Assembly: GCA_016124385.1 (NCBI GenBank)
Contig: WGNU01000005.1
Coordinates: forward strand, 372,001 to 436,000
From: Alphaproteobacteria bacterium
GTDB taxonomy: Bacteria > Pseudomonadota > Alphaproteobacteria > Micropepsales > Micropepsaceae
Length of the DNA: 64,000 bases
Reading direction: 5' to 3'
The notes beneath the pieces are model-generated. The model was not told the DNA's origin, did no database searches, and worked only from the letters and a program-made list of their open reading frames with translations. This document shows, in pieces, positions 1-8,784 of the stretch. Positions within the stretch are counted from its first letter, which is position 1. Each line of letters begins with the position of its first letter. The position numbers and the translations under genes were made by a program.

Positions 1-443
1 TCGTCGATGCCGATGACGCTGCGATCATGCGCCTCGACGGTAACGTCGTTGAGCTGCGCGTTGAGGCCGATCGCGGCGATCGCGAAGGGATCGATATCGA
101 CGGCCTCGACGCGCCGCGCGCCGGCCTTGGCCGCCGCGATCGCGCCGAGCCCCGAGCCCGCGCCGACATCGAGCACGAAGCCGCCGCGAACGGTCTCTGG
201 ATGATCGATCACATAGCGCGCGAGCGCCTGTCCACCCGCCCAGGCGAACGCCCAGAAGGGCGGCGGCACGCCTTGGGCGGCGAGGTCCTCCTCGGTCTGG
301 TGCCAGAGCGGCACGATCGCATGCGCCAGATGGAGCGCGATCTCGGGCACGTGCGGCGGCGTCTCGATCACGGTATTGCCGCGCACGAAGATGCGATAGC
401 GCTCGTCGGCCGCGATCGGCGCGGATGCGTCGGCGGTGCTCAG
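1..443 (-). CDS. Class I SAM-dependent methyltransferase, ETFB-lysine methyltransferase (METTL20)-like, partial
   Basis: The C-terminal part lies beyond the window start. The visible reading frame carries PPPFWAFAWAGGQALARY followed by the SAM-binding LDVGAGSG motif and VDIDP, the pattern of the METTL20/ETFBKMT and PrmA-like family that methylates lysines of electron-transfer flavoprotein beta or ribosomal protein. The substrate cannot be told from sequence. No ATG or GTG lies at a sensible place. A CTG at 441-443 overlaps the TGA stop of the desaturase in the manner of an ATGA overlap, so translational coupling from a CTG start is possible, but the true start is unresolved. It is probably co-transcribed with the desaturase. 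Confidence 0.7.
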   Translation of the reverse strand, partial: MSTADASAPIAADERYRIFVRGNTVIETPPHVPEIALHLAHAIVPLWHQTEEDLAAQGVPPPFWAFAWAGGQALARYVIDHPETVRGGFVLDVGAGSGLGAIAAAKAGARRVEAVDIDPFAIAAIGLNAQLNDVTVEAHDRSVIGID

Positions 444-1447
444 GCGGTTGAGACCCCGGCCCGGACAGTCCCCTCGCCGGATTGGCGAACGCGGTGTTTC
501 CCGTTGCCGTCGCCCGAGCCGGACGTCGCGAGGCGAAGCACGTCCAGATAGCCCGTGCGCAGCTCCATGCGCGGACCGAAGCCCTTGGCCAGCAGGATCT
601 TGTGCAGCAGCGGCAGGCGGTAGCACGGCACCCACATCAAGAGATGATGCTCGACATGGTAGTTGACCCAATAGGGCGCCAGGAACGCCCGTTCGAGCCA
701 GTTCGCCGTCGTCGTGCGCGCGTTGCGGAAGGGATCGTTGTTGTCCGGCACGACCGCGTGCTCGGCGATGTTGCGGACCCGCGTGACGACCTGATGCCAG
801 GTGAGGAGCGGGACGATCCACAGCAGCGGATAGGCCCACCACACGCCCGCCTGGATCATCACGCCAAGGATGATCGCGTTGACGAGGAGCGGCCGGCCGA
901 GCTTCTTGCCGAACGTTTCGATCCGCCGCTCGAGCGGCCAATCGGGCTTGCCGAGCGCGGCGCGGAACTGCGCGCGGCGCTGCTTGAAGCCGGTCTGGCC
1001 TGTGATGTCGCGGATGATCTTGCGCCGGAAGCTGTCGCGGCTGATCGGGAAGGGGGCCGAAAGCTCCAGATCGGGATCATCGTCCTGTTGCGTGCGCGCG
1101 TGATGCGTCAGGTGATAGGCGCGATAGGCGTAGGTCTCGGTGAAGACCGGAAACGCGCAGAACCACTGGCTGAGGAGGTGGTTGAGCCACGGTGTCTTCG
1201 CCAGAACGCCATGCGCGCCGTCATGCATCAGAATGGCAAGGCCCAGCTGCCGCGATCCGATGACCATCACCGCGAGGAGATAGGTCACCGGATTGGGCAG
1301 CCACGCGACGAGCGCGATCGCGGCCGCGATCACGCCCCAGGCATGGGCGACGAGGAAGAGCGCCATCTCGTCCGAGCGTTCCCGCACGATGGCGAGTTCT
1401 CCGGGTGTGAGCAGGTCGGCGGCGGTGATCCGGGTGTACTGGGTCAT
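440..1447 (-). CDS. Fatty acid desaturase, membrane-bound di-iron family
   Basis: This 335-residue protein has the three histidine boxes of membrane fatty acid desaturases and hydroxylases: H75-D-G-A-H79, H112-L-T-H115-H116 and H264-V-E-H267-H268. These bind the di-iron centre. Hydrophobic segments near residues 30-70 and 185-220 would anchor it in the inner membrane. It should introduce a double bond or hydroxyl into a lipid acyl chain or carotenoid-like substrate; the substrate is not predictable. Its 3' end overlaps the next gene. The ATG at 1445-1447 begins MTQYTRITAADLL, and no better start is visible. Confidence 0.85.
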   Translation of the reverse strand: MTQYTRITAADLLTPGELAIVRERSDEMALFLVAHAWGVIAAAIALVAWLPNPVTYLLAVMVIGSRQLGLAILMHDGAHGVLAKTPWLNHLLSQWFCAFPVFTETYAYRAYHLTHHARTQQDDDPDLELSAPFPISRDSFRRKIIRDITGQTGFKQRRAQFRAALGKPDWPLERRIETFGKKLGRPLLVNAIILGVMIQAGVWWAYPLLWIVPLLTWHQVVTRVRNIAEHAVVPDNNDPFRNARTTTANWLERAFLAPYWVNYHVEHHLLMWVPCYRLPLLHKILLAKGFGPRMELRTGYLDVLRLATSGSGDGNGKHRVRQSGEGTVRAGVSTA

Positions 1448-1496
1448 GGCACTAGTCTAGGGCTTAGGCCTCGCGGTGCAAATAACCCCAAAGGGG

Positions 1497-2423
1497 CTAG
1501 ATGCGCCAACCTGAGTGTTTGATGAGTTCTTCGTAAAAGCTTTGTGTGTAGGCCTCTTCCGGCATTTTTCGGACTTGTGAATCCAGGAACTTCGCGTCCT
1601 CGCCGACGAGGATGCGCCAGCGCTCGGACTTGACGCCATCGAGGATGATCTGCGCCGCTTGCGCCGCGCTTGTGGGCGCCGTATCGCGGAAATTGTTGCC
1701 GATCGCCTCGATGATCTGTGCGTCCGTGAGCGCGGAGACGTCGAGCCCCTGCGCATTCAGCATCTCGCGCGTCGTCGCGGAATCGAACTCGGCCATCGCC
1801 ATGCTGTTCGCTGCGATCTCCGTGCCGATATGGCCTGGCATGACGACGGAACACTTGATATGCGGCGCGTTGACGGCGAGGTCCGTCATCAGCGCCTCGG
1901 TGAAGCCCTTCACCGCGAATTTCGCCGCCGCATAGGCCGTGTGCGGCCGGCCTGGCCCGATCGAGGCCCAGAACCCGTTGACGCTGCTCGTATTGATGAT
2001 GTGCGCCTCGCTCGCGGCCATCAGCATCGGCAGGAACGCGCGCGTCGTGTAGTAGACGCCGCCCCAGCAGATGTTGAACGTGCGCTCCCAATCCGACCGC
2101 TTGCTCGTCACGAAGCTGCCGCCGCCGCCGATGCCGGCATTGTTGAAGAGAAGGTGGATCTTGTCCGTGTCCAGCTCGCGCTTCACGGTCTGGGCGAAGG
2201 ACTGCATCTGCGGCTCGATGGAGACGTCGGCTTGAAAGGTCGCAACCTTCGTGCCCTGCGGCGAGCCCTTGAGCGCGAGGCGCTTCGTCTCTTCCATCGT
2301 CGCCAAGGTCACGTCGCACATCGCGACGTTGCAGCCTTCCGCGACGAGCAATTTGGCGAGTTCGCGGCCCATACCGGTGCCGCCCCCCGTGATGACGGCC
2401 GTCTTGCCGGCGAAATCCTTCAT
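1497..2423 (-). CDS. Short-chain dehydrogenase/reductase (SDR)
   Basis: This is a 308-residue classical SDR. It has the cofactor motif TGGGTGMG (residues 12-19), NNAG (94-97), a serine in NTSSVNG near 146 and the catalytic pair Y164/K168 in YAAAK. It is about 50 residues longer than a typical 250-residue SDR because of a C-terminal extension ending KHSGWRI. It should oxidise or reduce an alcohol/ketone with NAD(P)H; the substrate is unknown. The 49-bp gap to the desaturase on the same strand allows co-transcription. Confidence 0.85.
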   Translation of the reverse strand: MKDFAGKTAVITGGGTGMGRELAKLLVAEGCNVAMCDVTLATMEETKRLALKGSPQGTKVATFQADVSIEPQMQSFAQTVKRELDTDKIHLLFNNAGIGGGGSFVTSKRSDWERTFNICWGGVYYTTRAFLPMLMAASEAHIINTSSVNGFWASIGPGRPHTAYAAAKFAVKGFTEALMTDLAVNAPHIKCSVVMPGHIGTEIAANSMAMAEFDSATTREMLNAQGLDVSALTDAQIIEAIGNNFRDTAPTSAAQAAQIILDGVKSERWRILVGEDAKFLDSQVRKMPEEAYTQSFYEELIKHSGWRI

Positions 2424-2490
2424 GGCAGTCTCTCCCTTGTGTTGTTGGCCGCGATCTTAGCAGGGCAAGGCCCCCGCCGGGCAACCGGTC

Positions 2491-3411
2491 TTAGGGCAGC
2501 ATCGGCCCCAAGAGACACGCGAGCGCAAGGAGGGCGCCGGCCTGCGCGTTGCTGCGAAAGAGCCGGAGCGCCGTCAGCGGCAAGTCATGGTCGAAGAGGA
2601 TCGCTTGCCGCAGCAGATGGGCGCCAAATAGCAGCGTCAGGATGACATGCCCGATCCCGCCGCCCGTCATCTGTCCGGCGATGAGAACGCCGAGCGTCGC
2701 CAGCCCATAGAAGATGAAGAGCCAAGTCTGGGTCTGCGGCCCCAGCAGCAGCGCGCTCGATTTGACGCCGATCAGCGCGTCGTCCTCTTTGTCCTGGTGC
2801 GCGTAGATCGTGTCGTAGCCGATCGTCCAGAAAAAGCAGCCGGCATAGAGGAAGAGGGCGGGATAGGTGATCTCGACCGTCCCCGCCGCATAGGCGACCA
2901 GCACGCCCCAATTGAACGTCAGGCCGAGCCAGGCTTGCGGCCAATACGTGATCCGCTTCATGAAGGGGTAGCTCGCCACCAGGATGAGCGAGGCGAGCCC
3001 GAGCCAGATCGCGAGGCTGTTGAATTGCAGGAGCACGAACAACCCGACGAAGCTCTGCCCGACGAGGAAGACGAGCGCCTGCAAGACGCTCACTTCGCCC
3101 GAGGGGATCGGCCGGCCGCGCGTGCGCGCGACCTTCGCGTCGATGTCGCGGTCGATGATGTCGTTATAGGTGCAGCCAGCGCCCCGCATCGCGATCGCCC
3201 CGATGCCGAAAAGCAGCAGATGCGCGATCAGCCCGGCGATATTCATGTGCGCGGCGAAGGCGAGGCCCGCGCCCGCCGCGCACGGCCAGAACAACAGCCA
3301 GAACCCGATCGGCCGGTCATAACGCGCGAGCCGCAGATAGGGCCGCCAGGCGGGCGGCGCCGTATCGACGAAACGGTTGGGGACGGCGTCTTGGGGGCGC
3401 GGCTCGGTCAT
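2491..3411 (-). CDS. ubiA: 4-hydroxybenzoate polyprenyltransferase
   Basis: UbiA attaches the polyprenyl chain to 4-hydroxybenzoate, an early step of ubiquinone synthesis in the inner membrane. The protein carries the first aspartate-rich motif NDIIDRDID (residues 83-91) and the second, DKEDDALIGVKS, near residue 200, both binding Mg-diphosphate, set among many hydrophobic helices. The reading frame is open 12 codons further upstream, but the ATG at 3409-3411 (MTEPRPQ, 306 residues) fits the family better. It diverges from rsmE with about 60 bp between them. The polyprenyl synthase at 56.7 kb could supply the side chain. Confidence 0.93.
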   Translation of the reverse strand: MTEPRPQDAVPNRFVDTAPPAWRPYLRLARYDRPIGFWLLFWPCAAGAGLAFAAHMNIAGLIAHLLLFGIGAIAMRGAGCTYNDIIDRDIDAKVARTRGRPIPSGEVSVLQALVFLVGQSFVGLFVLLQFNSLAIWLGLASLILVASYPFMKRITYWPQAWLGLTFNWGVLVAYAAGTVEITYPALFLYAGCFFWTIGYDTIYAHQDKEDDALIGVKSSALLLGPQTQTWLFIFYGLATLGVLIAGQMTGGGIGHVILTLLFGAHLLRQAILFDHDLPLTALRLFRSNAQAGALLALACLLGPMLP

Positions 3412-3470
3412 GGGCGTCGTCTTGGCCGCATGCGTTCGACAAGGCAAGAGGCTCGAGCGGGAGGAGCGTC

Positions 3471-4229
3471 GTGACGGACGACCTCGTCGCGCCGGGCGGG
3501 CTGGTTCGCCTCTACTTAGACCAGACCTTGGGCGAACACACGCCGGTCACGCTGACGCAAGGCCAGCACCACTATCTCCGCCACGTGCTGCGCGCGAAGG
3601 CGGGCGCGCGTTTGCGCCTTTTCAACGCGGCGGACGGCGAGTGGCTCGCCGCGATTGCCGCGATCGACCGGCGCCACATCGCCTTGACGCTGGAGCGCCG
3701 CCTGCGCGCTCCGGCCGCGACGCCGCCGCTCTGGCTGCTCTTTGCCCCGATCAAGCGCGCGCCGATCGACAGGTTGATCGAGATGGCGACGGAATTGGGC
3801 GCGAGCGTCCTTCAGCCCGTCCGCACCGCGCGGACGATCGTCACCCGCCTCAACCTGGAGCGCCTCGCTGCTCACGCGATCGAGGCGGCTGAGCAGTGCG
3901 ACCGCTTGGACCTCCCCGAAATCCGCCCGCTTGTGACGCTCGTCACAGCGCTGGATGCCGTGCCCGCCGACTGGCCGATCGTCTATTGCGACGAGGCGGG
4001 CGCGCCCCCGATCGCCGAGGCCGCGCCGAGGGGTGAGGGCACCCCGGCCGCCATCCTGATCGGCCCGGAAGGCGGTTTTGCGCCGGAGGAACGCGCCCTC
4101 ATCCGCGTGAGAGCGAATGCGCTGCCGGTCTCGCTCGGGCCCCGGATCATGCGCGCGGACACCGCCGCGGTCGCGGCCCTCGCGGCTTGGCAGTCGCGCT
4201 TTGGTGATTGGCGGGCGGGGTCCGCGTGA
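3471..4229 (+). CDS. rsmE: 16S rRNA (uracil-1498-N3)-methyltransferase
   Basis: RsmE methylates U1498 of 16S rRNA, using SAM bound in a trefoil-knot SPOUT fold. The 252-residue product shows the knot motifs LIGPEGGF and SLGPRIMRADTA in its C-terminal third and an N-terminal PUA-like part containing QGQHHYLRHVLR. The start is GTG at 3471, preceded by a strong gggaggag ribosome-binding site 4 bases upstream. It lies directly before gshA on the same strand with a 66-bp gap. Confidence 0.92.
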   Translation: MTDDLVAPGGLVRLYLDQTLGEHTPVTLTQGQHHYLRHVLRAKAGARLRLFNAADGEWLAAIAAIDRRHIALTLERRLRAPAATPPLWLLFAPIKRAPIDRLIEMATELGASVLQPVRTARTIVTRLNLERLAAHAIEAAEQCDRLDLPEIRPLVTLVTALDAVPADWPIVYCDEAGAPPIAEAAPRGEGTPAAILIGPEGGFAPEERALIRVRANALPVSLGPRIMRADTAAVAALAAWQSRFGDWRAGSA

Positions 4230-4295
4230 CTTGCCGTTTCGGCGAAAGCCTGATGATGCTTTGGCAACCAGAACTTCGCCCGGAGCAAAACGCCG

Positions 4296-5657
4296 ATGTC
4301 GGTGCCACAAGAAGGCGGGGGGCCGATCGAGTCCCGACGCCAGCTAGTCGAATGGCTGGCTGACGGAGAAAAGCCGAAAGCCGATTGGCGGATCGGCACC
4401 GAGCACGAAAAATTTGGCTTCCGTCTGAAGGATTTGGCGCCGCTCCCCTACGAGGGCGAATGCGGCGTGCGCGCGATGCTGGAAGGCATGCGCCGCTTCG
4501 GCTGGGCGCCCGTTTATGAAGGCGACACGATCATTGGCCTGAAGGACGGCGGCGCGGCGATCAGCCTGGAGCCGGGCGGCCAGTTCGAACTCTCAGGCGC
4601 ACCGCTCCGCACGGTTCATGAAACCTGCGCGGAGGTGAACGGCCATCTCGAGCAAGTCCGCGAAGTGGCGTCCGAGATCGGCGCGGGGTTTCTGGGGCTG
4701 GGCTATGCGCCGACCTGGAGCGCGCCCGAAGTGCCTATTATGCCCAAGGGCCGCTATCGCATCATGATGCGTTACATGCCGACGGTCGGAAGTCACGGCC
4801 TCGACATGATGTTCCGCACTTGCACCGTACAGACCAATCTCGATTTCTCCAGCGAAGCCGACATGGTCAAGAAGCTGCGCGTCGCGCTCGCGCTGCAGCC
4901 CATCGCGACGGCGCTCTTTGCCAATTCGCCGTTCCGCCAGGGAAAGCCCAACAGCTTCCTCTCGTACCGCTCGCAGATCTGGACCGACACCGACAACGAG
5001 CGCGCCGGCATGCTGCCCTTCGTCTTCGAGGACGGCTTCGGTTATGAGCGCTATGTCGACTACGCGCTCGATGTGCCGATGTATTTCGTCTACCGCAAGG
5101 GCGCCTACATCGACGCGAGCGGGCAGTCCTTCCGCGACTTCCTGGACGGCCGCCTGCCAGCGCTTCCTGGCGAAAAGCCAACCCTGTCCGACTGGGCCGA
5201 TCACATGACGACGATCTTCCCGGAGGCGCGCCTGAAGCGCTTCATCGAGATGCGCGGCGCGGATGGCGGCCCGTGGAAAAAGATCTGCGCGCTCTCCGCC
5301 TTCTGGGTCGGGCTGATGTACGACCAAGGCGCGCTCGACGCTGCGGCCGACCTCATCGACGGCTGGACGGAAGGCGAGCGCCTCGCGCTGCGCCTTGCGG
5401 TCCCGACGCTCGGCCTGAAGACGCCGTTCCGCAATGGCACGATGCGCGATCTCGCGCGGACGGCGGTCGAGGTCTCGGCCGCCGGCCTGCGCTCCCGCGC
5501 CGCGCAGGACGGCTCGGGCGACAACGAGGAGCATTTCCTCCACACGCTCCGCCAGACCGTCGAGACCGGCCGCACGCCGGCCGAGGAGATGCTCGAGAAA
5601 TTCCACGGACCCTGGAAGGGCGACGTGCGCAAGGCGTTCGAGGAGTACGCCTACTAG
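4296..5657 (+). CDS. gshA: Glutamate-cysteine ligase, proteobacterial/plant type
   Basis: This enzyme makes gamma-glutamylcysteine, the first step of glutathione synthesis. The 453-residue length and motifs such as [10 protein letters not shown] near the N-terminus, [25 protein letters not shown] and the stretch [18 protein letters not shown] place it in the alphaproteobacterial and plant GCL class rather than the E. coli class. Start ATG at 4296 (MSVPQEGGG). It may be co-transcribed with rsmE. It is followed by hairpins that could end transcription. Confidence 0.93.
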   Translation: MSVPQEGGGPIESRRQLVEWLADGEKPKADWRIGTEHEKFGFRLKDLAPLPYEGECGVRAMLEGMRRFGWAPVYEGDTIIGLKDGGAAISLEPGGQFELSGAPLRTVHETCAEVNGHLEQVREVASEIGAGFLGLGYAPTWSAPEVPIMPKGRYRIMMRYMPTVGSHGLDMMFRTCTVQTNLDFSSEADMVKKLRVALALQPIATALFANSPFRQGKPNSFLSYRSQIWTDTDNERAGMLPFVFEDGFGYERYVDYALDVPMYFVYRKGAYIDASGQSFRDFLDGRLPALPGEKPTLSDWADHMTTIFPEARLKRFIEMRGADGGPWKKICALSAFWVGLMYDQGALDAAADLIDGWTEGERLALRLAVPTLGLKTPFRNGTMRDLARTAVEVSAAGLRSRAAQDGSGDNEEHFLHTLRQTVETGRTPAEEMLEKFHGPWKGDVRKAFEEYAY

Positions 5658-5663
5658 CGGACC

Positions 5664-5719
5664 CCCATGCGCCAACGGGCCGCATGGGATTGCCGGGGCG
5701 AGGGGGCCAAGGTCCCCCT
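5664..5719 (+). terminator. Two consecutive hairpins after gshA
   Basis: CCCATGCG at 5664-5671 pairs perfectly with CGCATGGG at 5681-5688. A second hairpin, AGGGGG against CCCCCT, spans 5701-5719. There is no clear T-tract, so this is a possible terminator or a processing/stabilising structure between gshA and the sco gene. Confidence 0.4.
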
Positions 5720-5741
5720 GCTCTTGGCGTTGTGAGGATTT

Positions 5742-6380
5742 GTGGACGATCTACGCCCCTTTCTGCTGGCCGGCATCGCGGTATGCGTCGCCATCCTTGC
5801 GGGCCTCGGGCTGACGCTGCTGCTGCCCGCCGGCGCGCCGCCTCAGGCCCCGACGGCCGCCTCGGCGCCGGTGCCGATCGGCGGCCCCTTCACGCTCGTG
5901 GGCGGTGACGGCCTGACGGTGACGGACGCCGATTTTCGCGGCCGCTTCATGCTCGTCTTTTTCGGCTTTACGCATTGCCCGGACGTCTGTCCGACCGCGC
6001 TCGAGGAAATGGGGCGCACGCTGGAGACCCTCGGCGAGGATTCCAAGCGCGTGACGCCGGTCTTCATTTCCGTCGATCCCGAGCGCGACACGCCCGACAT
6101 GGTGCAGGATTACGTCGCCTTCTTCGACACGCGCATCGTCGGTCTGACCGGCAGCGATGCGCAGATCGATGCGGTCGCCAAGGCCTATAAAGTTTATCAC
6201 GAGAAGGTGGAGATTGAGGGCGGCTACACGGTCGATCACACCGCGCTCACCTATCTGATGGGCCCCGACGGGACGTTCCGTCAGCTCTTCCGTCCGCAAG
6301 AGACGCCAGAAGAGCGCGCCAAGGCCATCAAGGCCGCGATCGCGGCCGAACCGGAAACCACCCCCCAAGAAGGAAGCTGA
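5742..6380 (+). CDS. SCO1/SenC-family copper chaperone for cytochrome oxidase
   Basis: SCO proteins deliver copper to, or reduce, the CuA site of cytochrome oxidase subunit II. This 212-residue protein has an N-terminal membrane anchor (about residues 7-30) and a thioredoxin fold with the metal-binding CPDVC pair (C79 and C83) and the distal histidine H166 in VDHTALTYL. All three ligands are present. The start is GTG at 5742. The PCu(A)C gene follows by 4 bp and the oxidase operon lies 2.4 kb downstream, which supports a role in CuA assembly. Confidence 0.93.
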   Translation: MDDLRPFLLAGIAVCVAILAGLGLTLLLPAGAPPQAPTAASAPVPIGGPFTLVGGDGLTVTDADFRGRFMLVFFGFTHCPDVCPTALEEMGRTLETLGEDSKRVTPVFISVDPERDTPDMVQDYVAFFDTRIVGLTGSDAQIDAVAKAYKVYHEKVEIEGGYTVDHTALTYLMGPDGTFRQLFRPQETPEERAKAIKAAIAAEPETTPQEGS

Positions 6381-6384
6381 GACG

Positions 6385-6894
6385 ATGGATTCGAAGGCGT
6401 TGATGGTCGCGGTCGCGGCCGCCTTGTTCGGCACGACGCTTGTGTTCGCCCATTCCTTCGAGGTGGGCGATCTCGCGGTCGGCCACCCCTGGGCGCGTCC
6501 GACCGCGCCCGGCGCGACGATTGGCGCGGGCTATCTGACCGTGACGAACAACGGCGCCGAGGCTGACCGCTTGATCGGCGGGTCATCCACGGCCGCCGCG
6601 CGGGTAGAACTGCATACGATGTCGATGGACGAGGGCGTGATGAAGATGCGCGCGGTCGAAGGCTTCGAGATCGCGCCCGGCGAGACGCTGACCCTCGCGC
6701 CCGGCGGCAATCACCTCATGCTAATGGATCTCGCGGGCCCGCTGGTCGAGGGCGCGAGCGTGCCCGCGACCTTGACCTTTGAAAAGGCGGGCACGGTCGA
6801 TGTGGAGTTGATGATTGAAAAAATGCCCTCCGAGGGCCCGGGCAGCTCGGGCGAGCATTCCGGTCACGGCGGCATGGACCACGGCGGCCACTAA
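6385..6894 (+). CDS. Periplasmic copper chaperone PCu(A)C
   Basis: PCu(A)C hands Cu(I) to oxidase subunit II or to SCO in the periplasm. The 169-residue product has a signal peptide (cleavage probably after VFAHS, near residue 23) and the copper ligands H77 and M79 in ELHTMSM, then H110 and M112 in NHLMLMDL, the classic H-M/H-M arrangement. The C-terminus ends in a Met/His-rich tail (HSGHGGMDHGGH) likely to bind extra copper. It sits 4 bp after sco, so the two are one operon. Confidence 0.93.
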   Translation: MDSKALMVAVAAALFGTTLVFAHSFEVGDLAVGHPWARPTAPGATIGAGYLTVTNNGAEADRLIGGSSTAAARVELHTMSMDEGVMKMRAVEGFEIAPGETLTLAPGGNHLMLMDLAGPLVEGASVPATLTFEKAGTVDVELMIEKMPSEGPGSSGEHSGHGGMDHGGH

Positions 6895-6918
6895 CACCCC
6901 ACCCCGTCACCACCCGCG

Positions 6919-7067
6919 TGCTTCGAGGCGCCGTCGCCTCATCCTGAGGTGCGAGCGAAGCGAGCCTCGAAGGAGGGCGACGGCGCACCTCAGCATGAGG
7001 TGCGGGTGGTCAATGGGGTCAAACAAATCTGGATGGCTTGGATCGCCCGCACCAAGGCGGGCGATGA
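6919..7067. repeat. Intergenic palindromic repeat cluster between PCu(A)C gene and tldD
   Basis: The arms GCGCCGTCGCC (6928-6938) and GGCGACGGCGC (6976-6986) are a perfect inverted repeat. Nested inside are CTTCGAGGC (6921-6929) against GCCTCGAAG (6964-6972) and CCTCATCCTGAGG. A further CCTCAGCATGAGG hairpin follows, then CGCCCGC with GCGGGCG at about 7044-7061. Such mosaic palindromes are common in Hyphomicrobiales intergenic DNA. They lie between two convergent genes and could end transcription of both. Confidence 0.75.
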
Positions 7068-7088
7068 CGCCTCAGATCAGGTACGGCG

Positions 7089-8516
7089 CTACGCCGCCGT
7101 TCCGCCGACGGTGAGGCCATCAAGCCGGATCGTCGGCTGACCGACGCCGACCGGAACGCCTTGCCCGTTCTTGCCGCATGTCCCGATACCGGGATCGAGC
7201 GCCATGTCGTTGCCGATCATCGAGACGCGCGTCAGCGCATCCGGCCCGTTGCCGATCAGCGTTGCGCCCTTCACCGGCGCGCCGATCTTGCCGTTCTCGA
7301 TCAGATAGGCCTCGGTGCAGGAGAAGACGAACTTCCCGTTCGTGATATCCACCTGGCCGCCGCCGAAATTGACCGCGTAGAGACCCTTCTTGACGCTGGA
7401 AAGGATGTCGCCCGGCTCCTTGTCGCCGCCCAGCATGACGGTGTTCGTCATGCGCGGCATCACGACATGGCCGAAGCTCTGGCGCCGCCCGTTGCCGGTC
7501 GGCGAAACCCCCATCAGCCGCGCGTTCTGCCGGTCCTGCATGTAGCCTTTGAGGATCCCGTCCTCGATGAGCACGGTGCGGCTGGTGGGCGTGCCCTCGT
7601 CATCGACGCTGAGCGAGCCGCGCCGCTGATCGAGCGTGCCGTCATCGACGACGGTGACGCCGGGTGCGGCGACCCGCTGGCCGAGGAGCCCTGCGAACGC
7701 GCTCGTCTTCTTGCGGTTGAAATCGCCCTCGAGCCCGTGGCCGATCGCCTCGTGGAGGAGGATGCCCGGCCAGCCCGGCCCGAGCACCACGGTCATTTCG
7801 CCGGCGGGCGCGGCGACCGAGCCAAGATTGACGAGCGCCTGGCGGATCGCCTCGTCCACGTGCCCGCGCCAGGCGGCGGGATCCAGATAGGCGGCATAGC
7901 CCACGCGCCCGCCCGCGCCGTACGAGCCGGTCTCCTGCCGGTCCCCCTCGCCGACGACGACCGACACGTTGAGCCGCACGAGCGGGCGGATGTCGCGGAT
8001 CACCTGCCCATCGGGGCGCAGGATCTCGACCGCCTGCCACTCGCCCGCGAGGGAGGCCGAAACCTGCCGCACGCGCGGGTCCTTGGCGCGCGCATAGGCA
8101 TCGATCTCGGAAAGCACCTTCACTTTCGTCTCGAACGCGGCCGTGCCGAGCGGATTGTCGCCCGTATAGAGGTGGCGGTTCGTGGCGCGCGGCGCTTCGG
8201 CCAGTTTGCCCTGGTACCCCGTCTTGACGGCCGAGACCGTTGCCGCCGCCCGCGCGATCGCAGCTTCGGAGACTTCGGTCGAATGGGCATAGCCGACGAC
8301 TTCGCCCGCGACCGCCCGCAAGCCGAAACCCGAGCTCGTGTCGAAGGTCGCCACTTTCAGCCGCCCGTCGTCCCAGCCGAATGATTCGTTCTCGCGGTAC
8401 TCGAAGAACAATTCCCCGTCGTCCGCGCCGCGCACGGTTTCTTCGAGTTGCTTGAGCGCCTTGGCGCGGTCGAGCGCAGCGTCGGTGAAGAACGGGGAGG
8501 TCATGCCATCGGCCAT
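7089..8516 (-). CDS. tldD: Metalloprotease TldD
   Basis: TldD forms a heterodimeric protease with TldE/PmbA that degrades unfolded peptides and matures some RiPPs. The product has the zinc motif HEAIGHGLEGD (HExxxH) and the typical end GKNGQGVPVGVGQPTIRLDGLTVGG. The open frame continues to 8657, but the ATG at 8514-8516 (MADGMTSPFFTD, 475 residues) fits the family length. It stands alone on the minus strand inside the oxidase locus. No tldE is in the window. Confidence 0.93.
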   Translation of the reverse strand: MADGMTSPFFTDAALDRAKALKQLEETVRGADDGELFFEYRENESFGWDDGRLKVATFDTSSGFGLRAVAGEVVGYAHSTEVSEAAIARAAATVSAVKTGYQGKLAEAPRATNRHLYTGDNPLGTAAFETKVKVLSEIDAYARAKDPRVRQVSASLAGEWQAVEILRPDGQVIRDIRPLVRLNVSVVVGEGDRQETGSYGAGGRVGYAAYLDPAAWRGHVDEAIRQALVNLGSVAAPAGEMTVVLGPGWPGILLHEAIGHGLEGDFNRKKTSAFAGLLGQRVAAPGVTVVDDGTLDQRRGSLSVDDEGTPTSRTVLIEDGILKGYMQDRQNARLMGVSPTGNGRRQSFGHVVMPRMTNTVMLGGDKEPGDILSSVKKGLYAVNFGGGQVDITNGKFVFSCTEAYLIENGKIGAPVKGATLIGNGPDALTRVSMIGNDMALDPGIGTCGKNGQGVPVGVGQPTIRLDGLTVGGTAA

Positions 8517-8784
8517 GTGGGCCTCCTGGGTGCGGGCAAGGGTGTTGCGATAGGCTCTAAGATAGGGTGCTTTGCCAGCGAGTGTTAGTCTGCCGCGCAG
8601 CGTGGCGTGCGACGGTCCGCTAACCCTCGCGTGCCACTCGCAAAATCCTTGCGGCACAAGGTCGCAATGACGCTGTGCCGGTCGCCCATTAGAGGGGGGC
8701 GAACTAGACTTACCCTCACAACGCGCGCTTGATCGCGCCGACGCACCGCGTCAGCCGGTGCGGTGGAACTGCGGAGATCGACGA

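Noticed and set aside
482..1522. A 346-codon plus-strand frame opposite the desaturase
   Set aside because: It is antisense to a gene with three intact histidine boxes and has no recognisable motif.
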